From the NCBI GenBank assembly GCA_035500455.1, contig DATJXG010000023.1:1-5047 (forward strand): a stretch of 5,047 bases of DNA, in the 5' to 3' direction. The first letter of the stretch is position 1; each line of letters starts with the position of its first letter. The translations under genes were made by a program, and so were the position numbers. The notes under the pieces were generated by a model, which worked only from the letters and a program-made list of their open reading frames with translations, ran no database searches and was not told where the DNA came from. Positions 5,025 through 5,047 of the stretch are shown here, piece after piece. This stretch comes from DATJXG01 sp035500455. GTDB taxonomy: Bacteria; Acidobacteriota; Terriglobia; Terriglobales; Acidobacteriaceae.

Positions 5025-5047
5025 ATGCCTTCCGCTCAAACTCAAGG
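5025..5047 (+). CDS. Possible start of a divergent gene (partial)
   Basis: ATG at 5025 opens a frame reading MPSAQTQ that runs off the window. A TATCAT (5007-5012), five of six bases of a -10, lies 12 bases upstream, but I see no good -35 or Shine-Dalgarno sequence. The product cannot be identified from seven residues. The 170 bases between it and the lexA promoter hold no other gene that I can support. Confidence 0.3.

Overview
This 5 kb window looks like GC-rich chromosomal DNA from an Acidobacteriota (Terriglobia/Koribacter-like) bacterium. I infer this from recalled family resemblance, not from a search. The LexA sequence resembles acidobacterial LexA as I remember it, the zinc-finger/DUF4097 membrane trio is a type I associate with that phylum, and an intergenic repeat is of the TCATTCCGAGCGAAGCGAGGAAT kind common in acidobacterial and metagenome-derived genomes.

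Layout. Positions 1-38 may hold the last codons of an upstream gene, possibly an ECF sigma factor. Positions 38-3199 hold three tightly overlapping plus-strand genes: a membrane zf-HC2 anti-sigma-like protein, a B-box-type zinc-finger protein with a TM2-like segment and two LiaI/LiaF-type (DUF5668-like) membrane hairpins, and a protein with a LiaI-type membrane anchor and a large DUF4097 beta-helix-like domain. Start/stop overlaps (TGATG, ATGA, then 8 nt) imply translational coupling. Positions 3200-3499 are non-coding and include a structured leader for a classical thioredoxin gene (3500-3832). Positions 3833-4199 form a repeat-rich spacer between convergent genes: a likely intrinsic terminator for the thioredoxin gene, a REP-like hairpin, short direct repeats, and an inverted pair of 13-mers that almost exactly brackets the spacer. 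The SOS repressor gene lexA lies on the minus strand (4820-4200), with a strong sigma70-type promoter placed so that transcription should begin at or very near the ATG. A divergent plus-strand gene may begin at 5025.

How the parts may work together. The first three genes probably form one membrane-associated signalling unit. A cytoplasmic zinc finger could hold a sigma factor, while LiaI/LiaF-like hairpins and a DUF4097 domain outside the membrane could sense or respond to envelope stress. The parts resemble those of Firmicute lia/yvl loci (LiaI, LiaF, LiaG, YvlB), but here they are combined with zinc fingers. Thioredoxin and LexA are ordinary housekeeping and stress genes; the regulatory layout around lexA and the repeat-bracketed spacer are the more unusual parts.
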